Of a DNA stretch of 64,000 nt, positions 55,046-62,618 are shown piece by piece. Within the stretch, counting starts at the first letter, position 1. Each line of letters begins with the position of its first letter. This stretch comes from Cedecea selenatireducens (GTDB lineage: Bacteria; Pseudomonadota; Gammaproteobacteria; Enterobacterales; Enterobacteriaceae). The notes beneath the pieces are model-generated. The model searched no databases, had not been told where the DNA came from, and worked only from the letters and a program-made list of their open reading frames with translations. The translations under genes and the position numbers were made by a program. The DNA lies in NCBI RefSeq assembly GCF_042138895.1, contig NZ_JBHIKW010000002.1, positions 62,001-126,000 of the forward strand, given 5' to 3'.

Positions 55046-56451
55046 TATTTAGCCCCCGTATTATCTTCAGTGTGTACGGCAGGAGTGCCTTTTCCTTTGC
55101 CCAGATAGTTGAACCCGACCAGTACCGCAAAGACGGCAACGACCACTGCGGTAATCGCCGCTGGTGACAGGAAGCGCGCCAGGTTGCCGAGGATAATGCC
55201 TACCACACCGAAGTCAGCGTCGGAGAACGTGGTGTTGGCGAAGCCAAGCGCCCCCAGCACAGGCAGCAGCAGAACCGGCAGGAAGGTGATCAGCAGGCCG
55301 TTGGCGAAAGAGCCCACCATTGCGCCGCGCCGGCCGCCGGTAGCGTTACCAAACACGCCAGCGGTAGCCCCGGTAAAGAAGTGAGGCACCACGCCCGGCA
55401 AAATCAGTACCAGCTTCATCTGCCCCAGCAGGAACAGCCCGACAAGACCGCCAAGGAAGCTGAACAGGAAGCCAATCAGCACGGCGTTTGGCGCGTATGG
55501 GTAAACCACCGGGCAGTCCAGCGCCGGGCGAGCATTTGGCACCAGCTTCTCGGAGAAACCGGTAAACGCCGGGACGATTTCCGCCAGAATCAAGCGCACG
55601 CCCTGCAGGATGATGAACACCCCGGCCGCAAAGGTAATCGCCTGAATAATGGAGTAAACCAGGAAGTTCTGGCCGCCGCTCAGCTTCTCTTCTACATACG
55701 TCTGGCCCGCGCAAATCGCGAGGATCATGTAGATGATTATCATGGTCAGGGAGATGGAGATTGAGCTGTCACGCAGGAAGCTCAGGTTCTTCGGCAGGTT
55801 CATCTCTTCCGTTGAACGTGAGCCTTTGCCGCACTTGCTGCCGATCCAGCCGGACAAGACGTAGCCCAGCGTGCCGAAGTGGCCAAAACCGATGTCATCT
55901 GTGCCGGTGATACGGCGCATATAGCGCTGCGCAATGGCCGGGAAGAACGCCATGATCAGGCCAAGGATCAGCGAGCCGGTAAACACTAGCGGTACGCCTT
56001 CAAAGCCCGCCACCGTCAGGATGACGCTGATCATACACGCCATATAGAACGTATGATGGCCGGTCAGGAAGATGTACTTCAGGCGGGTAAAGCGAGCCAC
56101 AATAATGTTCGCCACCATCCCGAAGGCCATGATCAACGCCGTGGATGCCCCGTATTTTTCCAGCGCGATGGAAACAATCGCTTCATTATTAGGAATAATG
56201 CCCTGGATATTAAATGCATGTTCAAACATGCCGCCCAGTGGATTCAAAGACCCCACTAATACGGTGGCACCGCCGCCCAGAACAATAAAGCCCAGAACGG
56301 TTTTAATTGAGCCCTTCACCACATCAGAAAATGACTTCTTTTGTGCCACCAGGCCAATTAATGCTATTAGCCCGACGAGAATGGCCGGAACCTTTAGAAT
56401 ATCAACAATAAAATTCAGCGTGCCAAGGATAAACATATCCGCCTCCGCCAA
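55045..56451 (-). CDS. PTS ascorbate-family (UlaA/SgaT-like) IIC permease
   Basis: A 468-residue membrane protein of the PTS L-ascorbate-galactitol superfamily (E. coli UlaA about 465), with ten or more hydrophobic helices. Family segments include GGGATVLVGSLNPLGGMFEHAF, HHTFYMACMISVILTV and GFGHFGTLGYVLSGWIG-type loops. It would carry the sugar across the inner membrane while IIB phosphorylates it. The substrate cannot be read from sequence; relatives handle ascorbate or other acid or pentose-like sugars. It lies 6 nt after IIB. Confidence 0.92.
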   Translation of the reverse strand: MAEADMFILGTLNFIVDILKVPAILVGLIALIGLVAQKKSFSDVVKGSIKTVLGFIVLGGGATVLVGSLNPLGGMFEHAFNIQGIIPNNEAIVSIALEKYGASTALIMAFGMVANIIVARFTRLKYIFLTGHHTFYMACMISVILTVAGFEGVPLVFTGSLILGLIMAFFPAIAQRYMRRITGTDDIGFGHFGTLGYVLSGWIGSKCGKGSRSTEEMNLPKNLSFLRDSSISISLTMIIIYMILAICAGQTYVEEKLSGGQNFLVYSIIQAITFAAGVFIILQGVRLILAEIVPAFTGFSEKLVPNARPALDCPVVYPYAPNAVLIGFLFSFLGGLVGLFLLGQMKLVLILPGVVPHFFTGATAGVFGNATGGRRGAMVGSFANGLLITFLPVLLLPVLGALGFANTTFSDADFGVVGIILGNLARFLSPAAITAVVVAVFAVLVGFNYLGKGKGTPAVHTEDNTGAK

Positions 56452-56457
56452 TTATGA

Positions 56458-56730
56458 TTAACGACCGGCAAAATAAGCGCTCAGCTTATTTTCCAGCTCA
56501 TTGATATCGATGATGTTGTTGATAACCACCAGCTGACTGTCCGGCAGGCTTGCGCTGGCGGCAATGTCTTCCGCCATCACAAATACATCAGCCGCTCCCG
56601 GCGTGGCGGAGGATAAATCAGAGTGCTCAACTTCCGCTTCAATATTGAGTTTTTTAAGCACCTTTTTAATATTCATTTCGACCATAAAGCTACTGCCCAG
56701 GCCGGAACCGCAGATTGCCATTATCTTCAT
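56458..56730 (-). CDS. PTS lactose/ascorbate-type IIB component
   Basis: A 90-residue IIB protein. The phosphorylated Cys7 is in MAICGSGLGSSFM, the hallmark loop of this IIB fold. DVFVMAEDI and VVINNIIDINEL complete the alternating beta/alpha pattern. It transfers phosphate from the IIA His to the sugar carried by IIC. The 85-nt gap to IIA is the largest inside the operon. Confidence 0.92.
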   Translation of the reverse strand: MKIMAICGSGLGSSFMVEMNIKKVLKKLNIEAEVEHSDLSSATPGAADVFVMAEDIAASASLPDSQLVVINNIIDINELENKLSAYFAGR

Positions 56731-56815
56731 CGTGTTTACCTTATATTTTTTGTAGAGTACGAGCGCATCGCATTTTTCAATGCAACGTAAAAAACCATGG
56801 TGTTAAATTAAAAAA

Positions 56816-57259
56816 CTAGAATCGATTAATTATTTTTTGTATTTCCTCCAGGTTATTGGCCTGATGCAGTAATACCATATCTTCGTCGCTGGAAAATAGC
56901 TCGGCGAGCGCGGAAATCATTTCAATGTGGCTGTGGCTGTCGGGCGCAGCCAGCATAATAATAACGTCTACCGGGTCGTTGCCTTCGGAATGAAAGCTGA
57001 CGCCCTGCTTCAGCTTTAACAGAGACAGCCCAAGCCCGGTGGCGCCTTCTTCCGGCCGCGCATGCGGCATCGCCAGGCCCGGCGCCAGCACATAATAAGG
57101 CCCCAGCTTTTGATGCTGTTGCATGATGGCCGTCAGGTAATGTGGGGCAATAATTCCCGCATCCAGCAGCGGCTGGGCGCTAATTTCCAGCGCCTGCTGC
57201 CAGCTAGCGGCGTTGTCGTGAAGCTGGATAGTCCCCTGATGCAGCCATTGGTTAAGCAC
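56816..57259 (-). CDS. PTS mannitol/fructose-type IIA component
   Basis: A 147-residue IIA protein. The active-site His66 is in APGLAMPHARPEEG, with LGLSLLKLKQGVSF and VDVIIMLAAPDSHSHIEMI further on, as in UlaC/fructose-type IIA proteins. It accepts phosphate from HPr. First gene of the IIA-IIB-IIC-transketolase operon, divergent from the LacI-family regulator. Confidence 0.93.
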   Translation of the reverse strand: MLNQWLHQGTIQLHDNAASWQQALEISAQPLLDAGIIAPHYLTAIMQQHQKLGPYYVLAPGLAMPHARPEEGATGLGLSLLKLKQGVSFHSEGNDPVDVIIMLAAPDSHSHIEMISALAELFSSDEDMVLLHQANNLEEIQKIINRF

Positions 57260-57321
57260 GATACCCTCTCGAAATCGACGTTGATGATGGGCAAACTTTA
57301 TTCAACGGTCTCGGGTTTAAC

Positions 57322-57337
57322 TGTGACTAGCATCACA
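57322..57337. promoter_or_regulatory. CRP site for PTS operon/regulator
   Basis: TGTGA-N6-TCACA is a perfect CRP consensus core. It lies 63 nt from the IIA start and 180 nt from the regulator start in the divergent region. Catabolite control of a sugar PTS is expected. Confidence 0.8.
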
Positions 57338-57338
57338 A

Positions 57339-57352
57339 AGATAGCGCTACCA
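57339..57352. promoter_or_regulatory. Imperfect operator, LacI-family type
   Basis: AGATAGCGCTACCA matches the perfect palindrome at 57373-57386 in 12 of 14 positions. It starts 2 nt after the CRP site. Probably the second binding site of the divergently encoded regulator. Confidence 0.6.
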
Positions 57353-57372
57353 ATAACTATCACTCGGTTTTG

Positions 57373-57386
57373 TGATAGCGCTATCA
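57373..57386. promoter_or_regulatory. Perfect palindromic operator, LacI-family type
   Basis: TGATAGCGCTATCA is an exact 14-bp palindrome with the central GCGC seen in many LacI-family operators. Its centre is 34 bp from that of the imperfect copy, slightly over three helical turns. Inferred target: the regulator at 57517. Confidence 0.7.
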
Positions 57387-57516
57387 AAATGCAATCATTG
57401 TGTTAAATCGCATTAAGACACACGATTTCAGGCGTATACTTGAGCGATATTTCCCCTTCATTTTCAGGGGCCAACGTCAGCCTGGCGTTTTTCAGGTACG
57501 AGAATCAGGAATCACA

Positions 57517-58536
57517 ATGTCCATAACCCGAAAGCGGCGTAGTACCGGTAAGGTGACGCTTGCAGATGTGGCTCAGCTCGCGGGAGTCGGTACCATGACC
57601 GTCTCGCGAGCGTTAAGAACGCCGGAGCAGGTTTCCGATAAATTACGCGAAAAAATCGAAGCGGCCGTTTCCGAACTGGGTTACATGCCAAACCTTGCGG
57701 CAAGCGCGTTGGCGTCAGCCTCTTCGTACACCATTGCGATGGTCGTACCAAGCCTGGCCGAATCAGGCTGCAACGAAATGTTTGCCGGCCTCCAGCAGGT
57801 GCTGCAGCCGGCGGGATATCAGATAGTGCTTGCGGAGTCTCAGCATCGGCTGGAGCAGGAGGAAAAGCTGCTGGAAACGCTGCTCGCCTCCAATATCGCG
57901 GCGGCGATTTTACTCAGCGTTGAGCACAGTGACACGGTGCGCGGCTGGCTCAGACATGCCAGTATTCCTGTTCTGGAGATAGGTGCCACGCGCGCCGACC
58001 CGCTGGACATGAACATCGGCATTGATAACGTCGCGGCAATGTTTGAACTGACGGAAATGCTTATCCACCGTGGCTATCAGAACATCGGCCTGCTGTGCGC
58101 CAACCAGGAGCAGTGGATTTTCCAGCAGCACCTTCAGGGTTGGTACAAAGCGATGCTGCGCCACCATATGTCGCCTAACCGGGTGATCAACGCCGCTGCG
58201 CCACCGAGCTTTTCCACCGGGGCCGCACAGCTACCCGAGTTTTTGCTGGCCTGGCCGGAGCTGGATGCGCTGGTGTGCGTGTCAGATGAGCTGGCCTGCG
58301 GCGCGCTGTACGAATGCCAGCGTCGACGCATCAAAGTCCCTGACGACTTAGCCATCGTCGGGTTTGGTGACAGCGACGTAAGCCGCGTGTGTCAGCCTGC
58401 GCTAACAACCATCGCGGTACCGCATCGTAAAATTGGGATTGAGGCAGGACGGGCGCTGCTGGCGAGGATAAACGAAGAAGAGTGGGATCGCAGTCCGACT
58501 ATCGCGTCTTCGCTATGTATGCGGGACAGCTGCTGA
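57517..58536 (+). CDS. LacI-family (GntR-like) transcriptional regulator
   Basis: A 339-residue regulator. The N-terminal helix-turn-helix and hinge are seen as KVTLADVAQLAGVGTMTVSRALR (about residues 12-34) and YMPNLAASALAS (hinge, about 56-67). A periplasmic-binding-protein-like effector domain follows (about 70-330), with VCVSDELACGAL and VGFGDSDVSRVCQPALTTI. Most like gluconate repressor GntR in E. coli. The start at 57517 has AGGA 7 nt upstream; the ATG at 57400 would put the operators near or inside the gene. It probably represses the divergent PTS operon. Confidence 0.93.
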   Translation: MSITRKRRSTGKVTLADVAQLAGVGTMTVSRALRTPEQVSDKLREKIEAAVSELGYMPNLAASALASASSYTIAMVVPSLAESGCNEMFAGLQQVLQPAGYQIVLAESQHRLEQEEKLLETLLASNIAAAILLSVEHSDTVRGWLRHASIPVLEIGATRADPLDMNIGIDNVAAMFELTEMLIHRGYQNIGLLCANQEQWIFQQHLQGWYKAMLRHHMSPNRVINAAAPPSFSTGAAQLPEFLLAWPELDALVCVSDELACGALYECQRRRIKVPDDLAIVGFGDSDVSRVCQPALTTIAVPHRKIGIEAGRALLARINEEEWDRSPTIASSLCMRDSC

Positions 58537-58540
58537 TTTC

Positions 58541-58586
58541 CCCTCACCCTGGTCCCCTCCTTACTTGAAGAGGATCGGGGTGAGGG
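58541..58586. repeat. Palindrome between convergent regulator gene and yfcD
   Basis: Arms CCCTCACCC (58541-58549) and GGGTGAGGG (58578-58586) belong to the same repeat family as the one at 4439. The inner stem is poor. It may end both transcripts, but no clear T-run follows. Confidence 0.6.
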
Positions 58587-58593
58587 TAAACAA

Positions 58594-59136
58594 TTACTCG
58601 CTCTGTTCGCTTTGAGACTCATTTTTGGCGTTGCGGGTCATCCACAGCGCCAGCGCCTTCAGCGAATCAGGGGTAAATTCGTCGCAGCGCGCGGTGATTT
58701 CTTCCGGCGACATCCAGCTGACTTCGCTGACTTCTTCTTCCTGCAGTGCGAAAGGCCCGTGAGAAACGCAGCTAAAGAGCCCGCCCCACACGCGGCAGCT
58801 GTTGTCTTCGAAGTAGAACTGACCGTGTTCGGCAAAAGGTACGCCTGCAATACCGAGTTCCTCTTCCGCCTCACGGCGAGCAGACTCCAGCATTTGTTCA
58901 TCCGCCTGCACGACTCCGCCCGCGGTGGCATCCAGCATGCCCGGCATGAAGTCTTTTATTTCGGTACGACGCTGTACCAGAATTTTGCCCATACCGTCGT
59001 GAACCACAATATAGGTCGCGCGATGACGCAGCCGCTGCGCGCGCATTTGCTCGCGGCTAGCCTGTGCGATGACCTCATTGTCTTCATTAACAATATCTAC
59101 CCATTCCGTGCCGACAAAATGACTCTGTTCCACCAT
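58594..59136 (-). CDS. yfcD: Nudix hydrolase YfcD
   Basis: A 180-residue Nudix protein (E. coli 180). The Nudix box G-x5-E-x7-REAEEELGI is complete, starting GGVVQADEQMLESARREAEEE at about residue 73. The start of the sequence and YIVVHDGMGKILVQRRT resemble isopentenyl-diphosphate isomerase-type Nudix proteins. The substrate is not established. In E. coli yfcC lies between pta and yfcD; here the PTS operon does. Confidence 0.94.
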   Translation of the reverse strand: MVEQSHFVGTEWVDIVNEDNEVIAQASREQMRAQRLRHRATYIVVHDGMGKILVQRRTEIKDFMPGMLDATAGGVVQADEQMLESARREAEEELGIAGVPFAEHGQFYFEDNSCRVWGGLFSCVSHGPFALQEEEVSEVSWMSPEEITARCDEFTPDSLKALALWMTRNAKNESQSEQSE

Positions 59137-59194
59137 CGGGGAAACCTTATTCAGGGGCGCTCTTACGGCGCGTTATTGGATTAACCTGTCAACG

Positions 59195-59746
59195 TTACGG
59201 GGTAATGCTCACCTGTGCAATAACCCCATTACTCTCCAGCGTGCGAACGGTCAGAACGCCATCATCAAGCATCCCGTAACTGGCCTCAAAACCGCCCTTC
59301 GGTATGCTGACAGAGCCTGGATTAAACAAATAGATCTGTTCGTGCTTTTCTGCAACCGGAAGATGCGTATGGCCGAAAATCAGAACATCGCCAGCGGCCA
59401 AAGGCGGCAGGTTATCCGGATGATAGAGATGCCCGTGGGTGAGAAATAGCCTCTGCCGGGCCAGCAAAACCTGCTGCCAGGGCGCGGTGATGGGAAACTG
59501 AAGCAGCATCTGATCAACTTCGCTGTCGCAATTTCCACGTACCGCAATAATTTTATCGGCGACGCCGTTAAGGCATTGCGCTACCGCCGGGGGATTGTAG
59601 CCTTCAGGCAGCGCGTTACGCGGGCCGTGGTTCAGTATATCGCCCAATATCACCAGCCATTTCGCTTCGCTTTGCGCAAAGCGTTCCAGCACTTTTTCCG
59701 TGGCGGGTAACGAACCGTGAAGGTCCGAGGCAAACATTAGCTTCAT
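59195..59746 (-). CDS. yfcE: Calcineurin-like phosphodiesterase YfcE
   Basis: A 183-residue metallophosphoesterase (E. coli 184). The metal ligands are seen in order: ASDLHGS (Asp and His, residues 7-9), LGDILNHGPRN (Asp about 37), RGNCDSE (Asn-x-Asp about 73), THGHLYH and FGHTHLP (His about 127-129). The E. coli enzyme is a Mn-dependent phosphodiesterase active on model substrates. Its physiological target is unknown. It is 58 nt upstream of yfcD. Confidence 0.95.
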   Translation of the reverse strand: MKLMFASDLHGSLPATEKVLERFAQSEAKWLVILGDILNHGPRNALPEGYNPPAVAQCLNGVADKIIAVRGNCDSEVDQMLLQFPITAPWQQVLLARQRLFLTHGHLYHPDNLPPLAAGDVLIFGHTHLPVAEKHEQIYLFNPGSVSIPKGGFEASYGMLDDGVLTVRTLESNGVIAQVSITP

Positions 59747-59803
59747 TTATCCCTGGCTCCTGTAATGATAATCAGCCAATGATATCGAATTATCAGCCCG
59801 CCA

Positions 59804-60448
59804 TCAGCCTGCGTTTTTCACCGACAGCGCCAGCCAAAGCTGTACCGAAGCGCGCTGCCACTGGAAGCTGGCATACTCTTTCAGCCGTTCCGGCACGTCA
59901 TCCCCATTCAAAATCAGGCGGTTGAGCATCAATGCCAAATCGGTATCGGCAATCGACCACTCGCCGAATAAATTCTGCTGCCCCTCTGGAAGCAAGCGCT
60001 CTGCGGTCGCGATCAGTTTCTCCGCTGCCTGCTGACCGGCTGAACTCAGCGCGGGTTTCTTCTTACCGGCGAAAACCACGTCCGTAGAACGTTCTTCCCG
60101 GATCGGCATCAGGTCGCTGCGCAGCCACGCCTGAACCTGGCGCGCGCGGGCACGTTTTTCGATGTCATGAGGATAAATACGCTCCCACGTCGGCGGGGAA
60201 AAACGTTCCTCCAGATACTCATCAATAGCGGAGGATTCGCTGAGCACAAAATCCCCAACGGCCAGCACGGGCACGCGACGAGTGAGATCGAAACCCTTCC
60301 AGCCCGGTTTCAAATTCTGACCGCTGGCGAGATCAACAGTTTGCAGCGAAAAGGCGAGCCCCTTCTCCTTCAGCGCAACAAAAACTGAAAGCGCATACGG
60401 GCTAAAATAGTGGCTATCGGTCCACAACGTCATGGCAGGCTGGCTCAT
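59804..60448 (-). CDS. yfcF: Glutathione S-transferase YfcF
   Basis: A 214-residue GST (E. coli 214). A thioredoxin-like N-terminal domain (about 1-85; SESSAIDEYLEERF carries the glutathione-binding Glu-Ser) is followed by an all-helical domain (about 90-214; EWSIADTDLALMLNRL is the N-capping box region). E. coli YfcF has GSH transferase and peroxidase activity and contributes to peroxide tolerance. Two tandem ATGs exist; 60448 matches the family and has GAGG 7 nt upstream. Divergent from yfcG. Confidence 0.95.
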   Translation of the reverse strand: MSQPAMTLWTDSHYFSPYALSVFVALKEKGLAFSLQTVDLASGQNLKPGWKGFDLTRRVPVLAVGDFVLSESSAIDEYLEERFSPPTWERIYPHDIEKRARARQVQAWLRSDLMPIREERSTDVVFAGKKKPALSSAGQQAAEKLIATAERLLPEGQQNLFGEWSIADTDLALMLNRLILNGDDVPERLKEYASFQWQRASVQLWLALSVKNAG

Positions 60449-60600
60449 CATATCCTCATTTATTCGCGCGTCAGGTTATTGAACATAGAGCGAAAAAACC
60501 GTTTTGTCATCCGCTTAAAACGCACCATTCCGGTGCGGCATGAGCAAAAATGCCTATACTCAAAACGTTTGTTAAAAATGTGCTAACCCCTGGAGTGACC

Positions 60601-61230
60601 ATGATCGATCTTTATTATGCGCCTACCCCAAACGGCCATAAAATCACCCTTTTTCTCGAAGAAGCTGGCCTGGATTACAAAATCCACCGTATCGATATCG
60701 GCAAAGGCGACCAGTTCCGCCCGGCTTTCCTGGCTATCTCACCGAATAACAAAATTCCTGCCATCGTCGATAATAAGCCTGCCGACGGCGGCGAGCCTCT
60801 GAGCCTCTTTGAGTCCGGCGAAATCCTGCTTTACCTGGCCGATAAAACCGGGCTGCTCCTCAGCAAAGAACTGCGCGTCCGCCACGCCACGCTGCAGTGG
60901 CTGTTTTGGCAAGTTGGCGGCTTTGGGCCTATGCTGGGCCAAAACCACCATTTCAACCATTTTGCCCCTCAGCCCGTGCCGTATGCCATAGAGCGCTATC
61001 AGGTCGAAACCCAGCGCCTTTATGGCGTACTCAACAAACAACTTGAGAAAGCCCCGTGGCTTGGTGGCCACGATTACAGCATAGCGGACATCGCGACCTG
61101 GCCGTGGGTGGTGTCTCATGAACGCCAGCGCGTTGACCTGGCCAATTTCCCGGCGGTCAGAAACTGGTTTGAACGGATACGAACCCGACCTGCCACCGTG
61201 AAGGCTTATCAGCAGGCAGAGAAGGCGTAA
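60601..61230 (+). CDS. yfcG: Disulfide-bond oxidoreductase YfcG (GST family)
   Basis: A 209-residue Nu-class GST (E. coli 215). Thr9 and Asn11, which contact glutathione in YfcG, are present in APTPNGHKITL. SLFESGEILLYLADKTG gives the Glu-Ser motif and SIADIATWPW the C-terminal domain signature. The E. coli enzyme binds two GSH or GSSG and reduces disulfides. The ATG at 60601 follows a GGAG and matches the family; the frame is open from 60550. The C-terminus is shorter than in E. coli by about 6 residues. Confidence 0.95.
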   Translation: MIDLYYAPTPNGHKITLFLEEAGLDYKIHRIDIGKGDQFRPAFLAISPNNKIPAIVDNKPADGGEPLSLFESGEILLYLADKTGLLLSKELRVRHATLQWLFWQVGGFGPMLGQNHHFNHFAPQPVPYAIERYQVETQRLYGVLNKQLEKAPWLGGHDYSIADIATWPWVVSHERQRVDLANFPAVRNWFERIRTRPATVKAYQQAEKA

Positions 61231-61298
61231 TCCCCGGTTCAGGTTTTTTCCCGCGCTGGTGTATCCTGTGGCGGGAAAAGACTTATAAGGAACCTGCA

Positions 61299-61667
61299 AT
61301 GTCATCCATGCAACCAGACGCCATTATTCGCATTAAAAATCTGCGCCTGCGTACCTTTATTGGCATCAAAGAAGAAGAGATTGCCAACCGACAGGACATC
61401 GTGATTAACGTCGCGCTCCACTATCCTGCCGGCAAAGCAAGGGCCAGCGAGAACATCAACGATGCGCTGAACTACCGCACCGTGACCAAAGAGATAATTC
61501 AGCTGGTCGAGAATAACCGCTTCTCGCTGCTGGAAAAATTAACTCAGGATGTGCTGAATATCGCATGTGCTCATCCCTGGGTGACATATGCTGAAGTGGA
61601 GATCGATAAACTTCACGCGCTCCGCTACGCCGACTCGGTATCCATGACCCTGAGCTGGCGGCGATAA
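61299..61667 (+). CDS. folX: Dihydroneopterin triphosphate 2'-epimerase FolX
   Basis: A 122-residue FolB-like protein (E. coli 120) that epimerises dihydroneopterin triphosphate to dihydromonapterin triphosphate, leading to tetrahydromonapterin. Active-site segments IGIKEEEIANRQDIVINV (about 22-39), DALNYRTVTKEI (about 53-64) and LEKLTQDV are seen. The ATG at 61299 has AAGGA 6 nt upstream; the ATG at 61308 is an alternative. yfcH follows after 23 nt. Confidence 0.96.
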   Translation: MSSMQPDAIIRIKNLRLRTFIGIKEEEIANRQDIVINVALHYPAGKARASENINDALNYRTVTKEIIQLVENNRFSLLEKLTQDVLNIACAHPWVTYAEVEIDKLHALRYADSVSMTLSWRR

Positions 61668-61690
61668 GCGCTTTCTGGTGGGAGGTACGT

Positions 61691-62584
61691 ATGGAGATCC
61701 TGATTACCGGCGGCAGCGGATTAATTGGCCGCCACCTGATATCTCGCCTGCTTGAGCTTAACCATCAGGTGTCGGTCGTCACCCGCTCGCCGGAAAAGGC
61801 CAGCAAGCGGCTGGACAAGCGCGTGGCGCTGCTCAAAGGGCTCGACGGCTTACAAAATCTCGACGCCTTTGACGCGGTCATAAACCTGGCCGGTGAACCG
61901 ATCGCCGATAAACGCTGGAGCGAGGAACAAAAACAGCTTCTGTGCCAGAGCCGCTGGCAAATTACCGAGCGGCTGGTCGAACTGTTTAAGGCCAGCCAGC
62001 AGCCTCCCAAAGCGTTTATTTCCGGCTCCGCCACCGGCTACTATGGCGACCTCGGCGAAGTGGTCGTCACCGAAGATGAACCGCCCCACAACGAATTCAC
62101 CCACAAGCTTTGCGCCCGCTGGGAGCAAATTGCCTGCGGCGCGCAAAGTGAAAAGACGCGAGTTTGCCTGTTACGCACCGGCGTTGTATTAGCCCCTAAA
62201 GGCGGCATTCTGGCCAAAATGCTGCCGCTGTTCCGGCTCGGGCTGGGCGGCCCCATCGGTAATGGCCGCCAGTATCTGGCGTGGATCCACATCGACGATA
62301 TGGTGAACGGCATTCTCTGGCTGCTGGATAACGACCTGCGCGGGCCGTTTAATATGGTCTCCCCTTACCCCGTTCGCAACGAACAGTTTTCTCACGCCCT
62401 GGGCCACGCGCTCAAACGCCCGGCCATTCTTCGCGCCCCGGCCACGGCGATTCGTCTGCTGATGGGGGAATCCTCTGTTTTAGTGCTCGGCGGGCAGCGG
62501 GCGCTACCTAAACGTCTGGAAGAGTCAGGCTTTGGCTTCCGCTGGTTCGACTTAGACGAAGCGCTGGGTGATGTGATTCGCTGA
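61691..62584 (+). CDS. yfcH: Epimerase family (SDR39U1-like) protein YfcH
   Basis: A 297-residue extended short-chain dehydrogenase (E. coli 297). The NAD(P)-binding motif is ITGGSGLIGRHL at residues 4-15, VVTRSPEK carries the Arg for NADPH, and the catalytic Tyr is in SGSATGYYGD (about 115-118). AVINLAGEPIADKRW is a family hallmark. Metabolic role unknown. Probably co-transcribed with folX. Confidence 0.95.
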   Translation: MEILITGGSGLIGRHLISRLLELNHQVSVVTRSPEKASKRLDKRVALLKGLDGLQNLDAFDAVINLAGEPIADKRWSEEQKQLLCQSRWQITERLVELFKASQQPPKAFISGSATGYYGDLGEVVVTEDEPPHNEFTHKLCARWEQIACGAQSEKTRVCLLRTGVVLAPKGGILAKMLPLFRLGLGGPIGNGRQYLAWIHIDDMVNGILWLLDNDLRGPFNMVSPYPVRNEQFSHALGHALKRPAILRAPATAIRLLMGESSVLVLGGQRALPKRLEESGFGFRWFDLDEALGDVIR

Positions 62585-62588
62585 CAAA

Positions 62589-62614
62589 AAAAGCCGGGTT
62601 TATCCCCGGCTTTT
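62589..62614. terminator. Bidirectional terminator between yfcH and MFS gene
   Basis: A perfect 10-bp stem AAAAGCCGGG and CCCGGCTTTT with a 6-nt loop and T/A runs on both sides, between convergent genes. Confidence 0.9.
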
Positions 62615-62618
62615 CATT

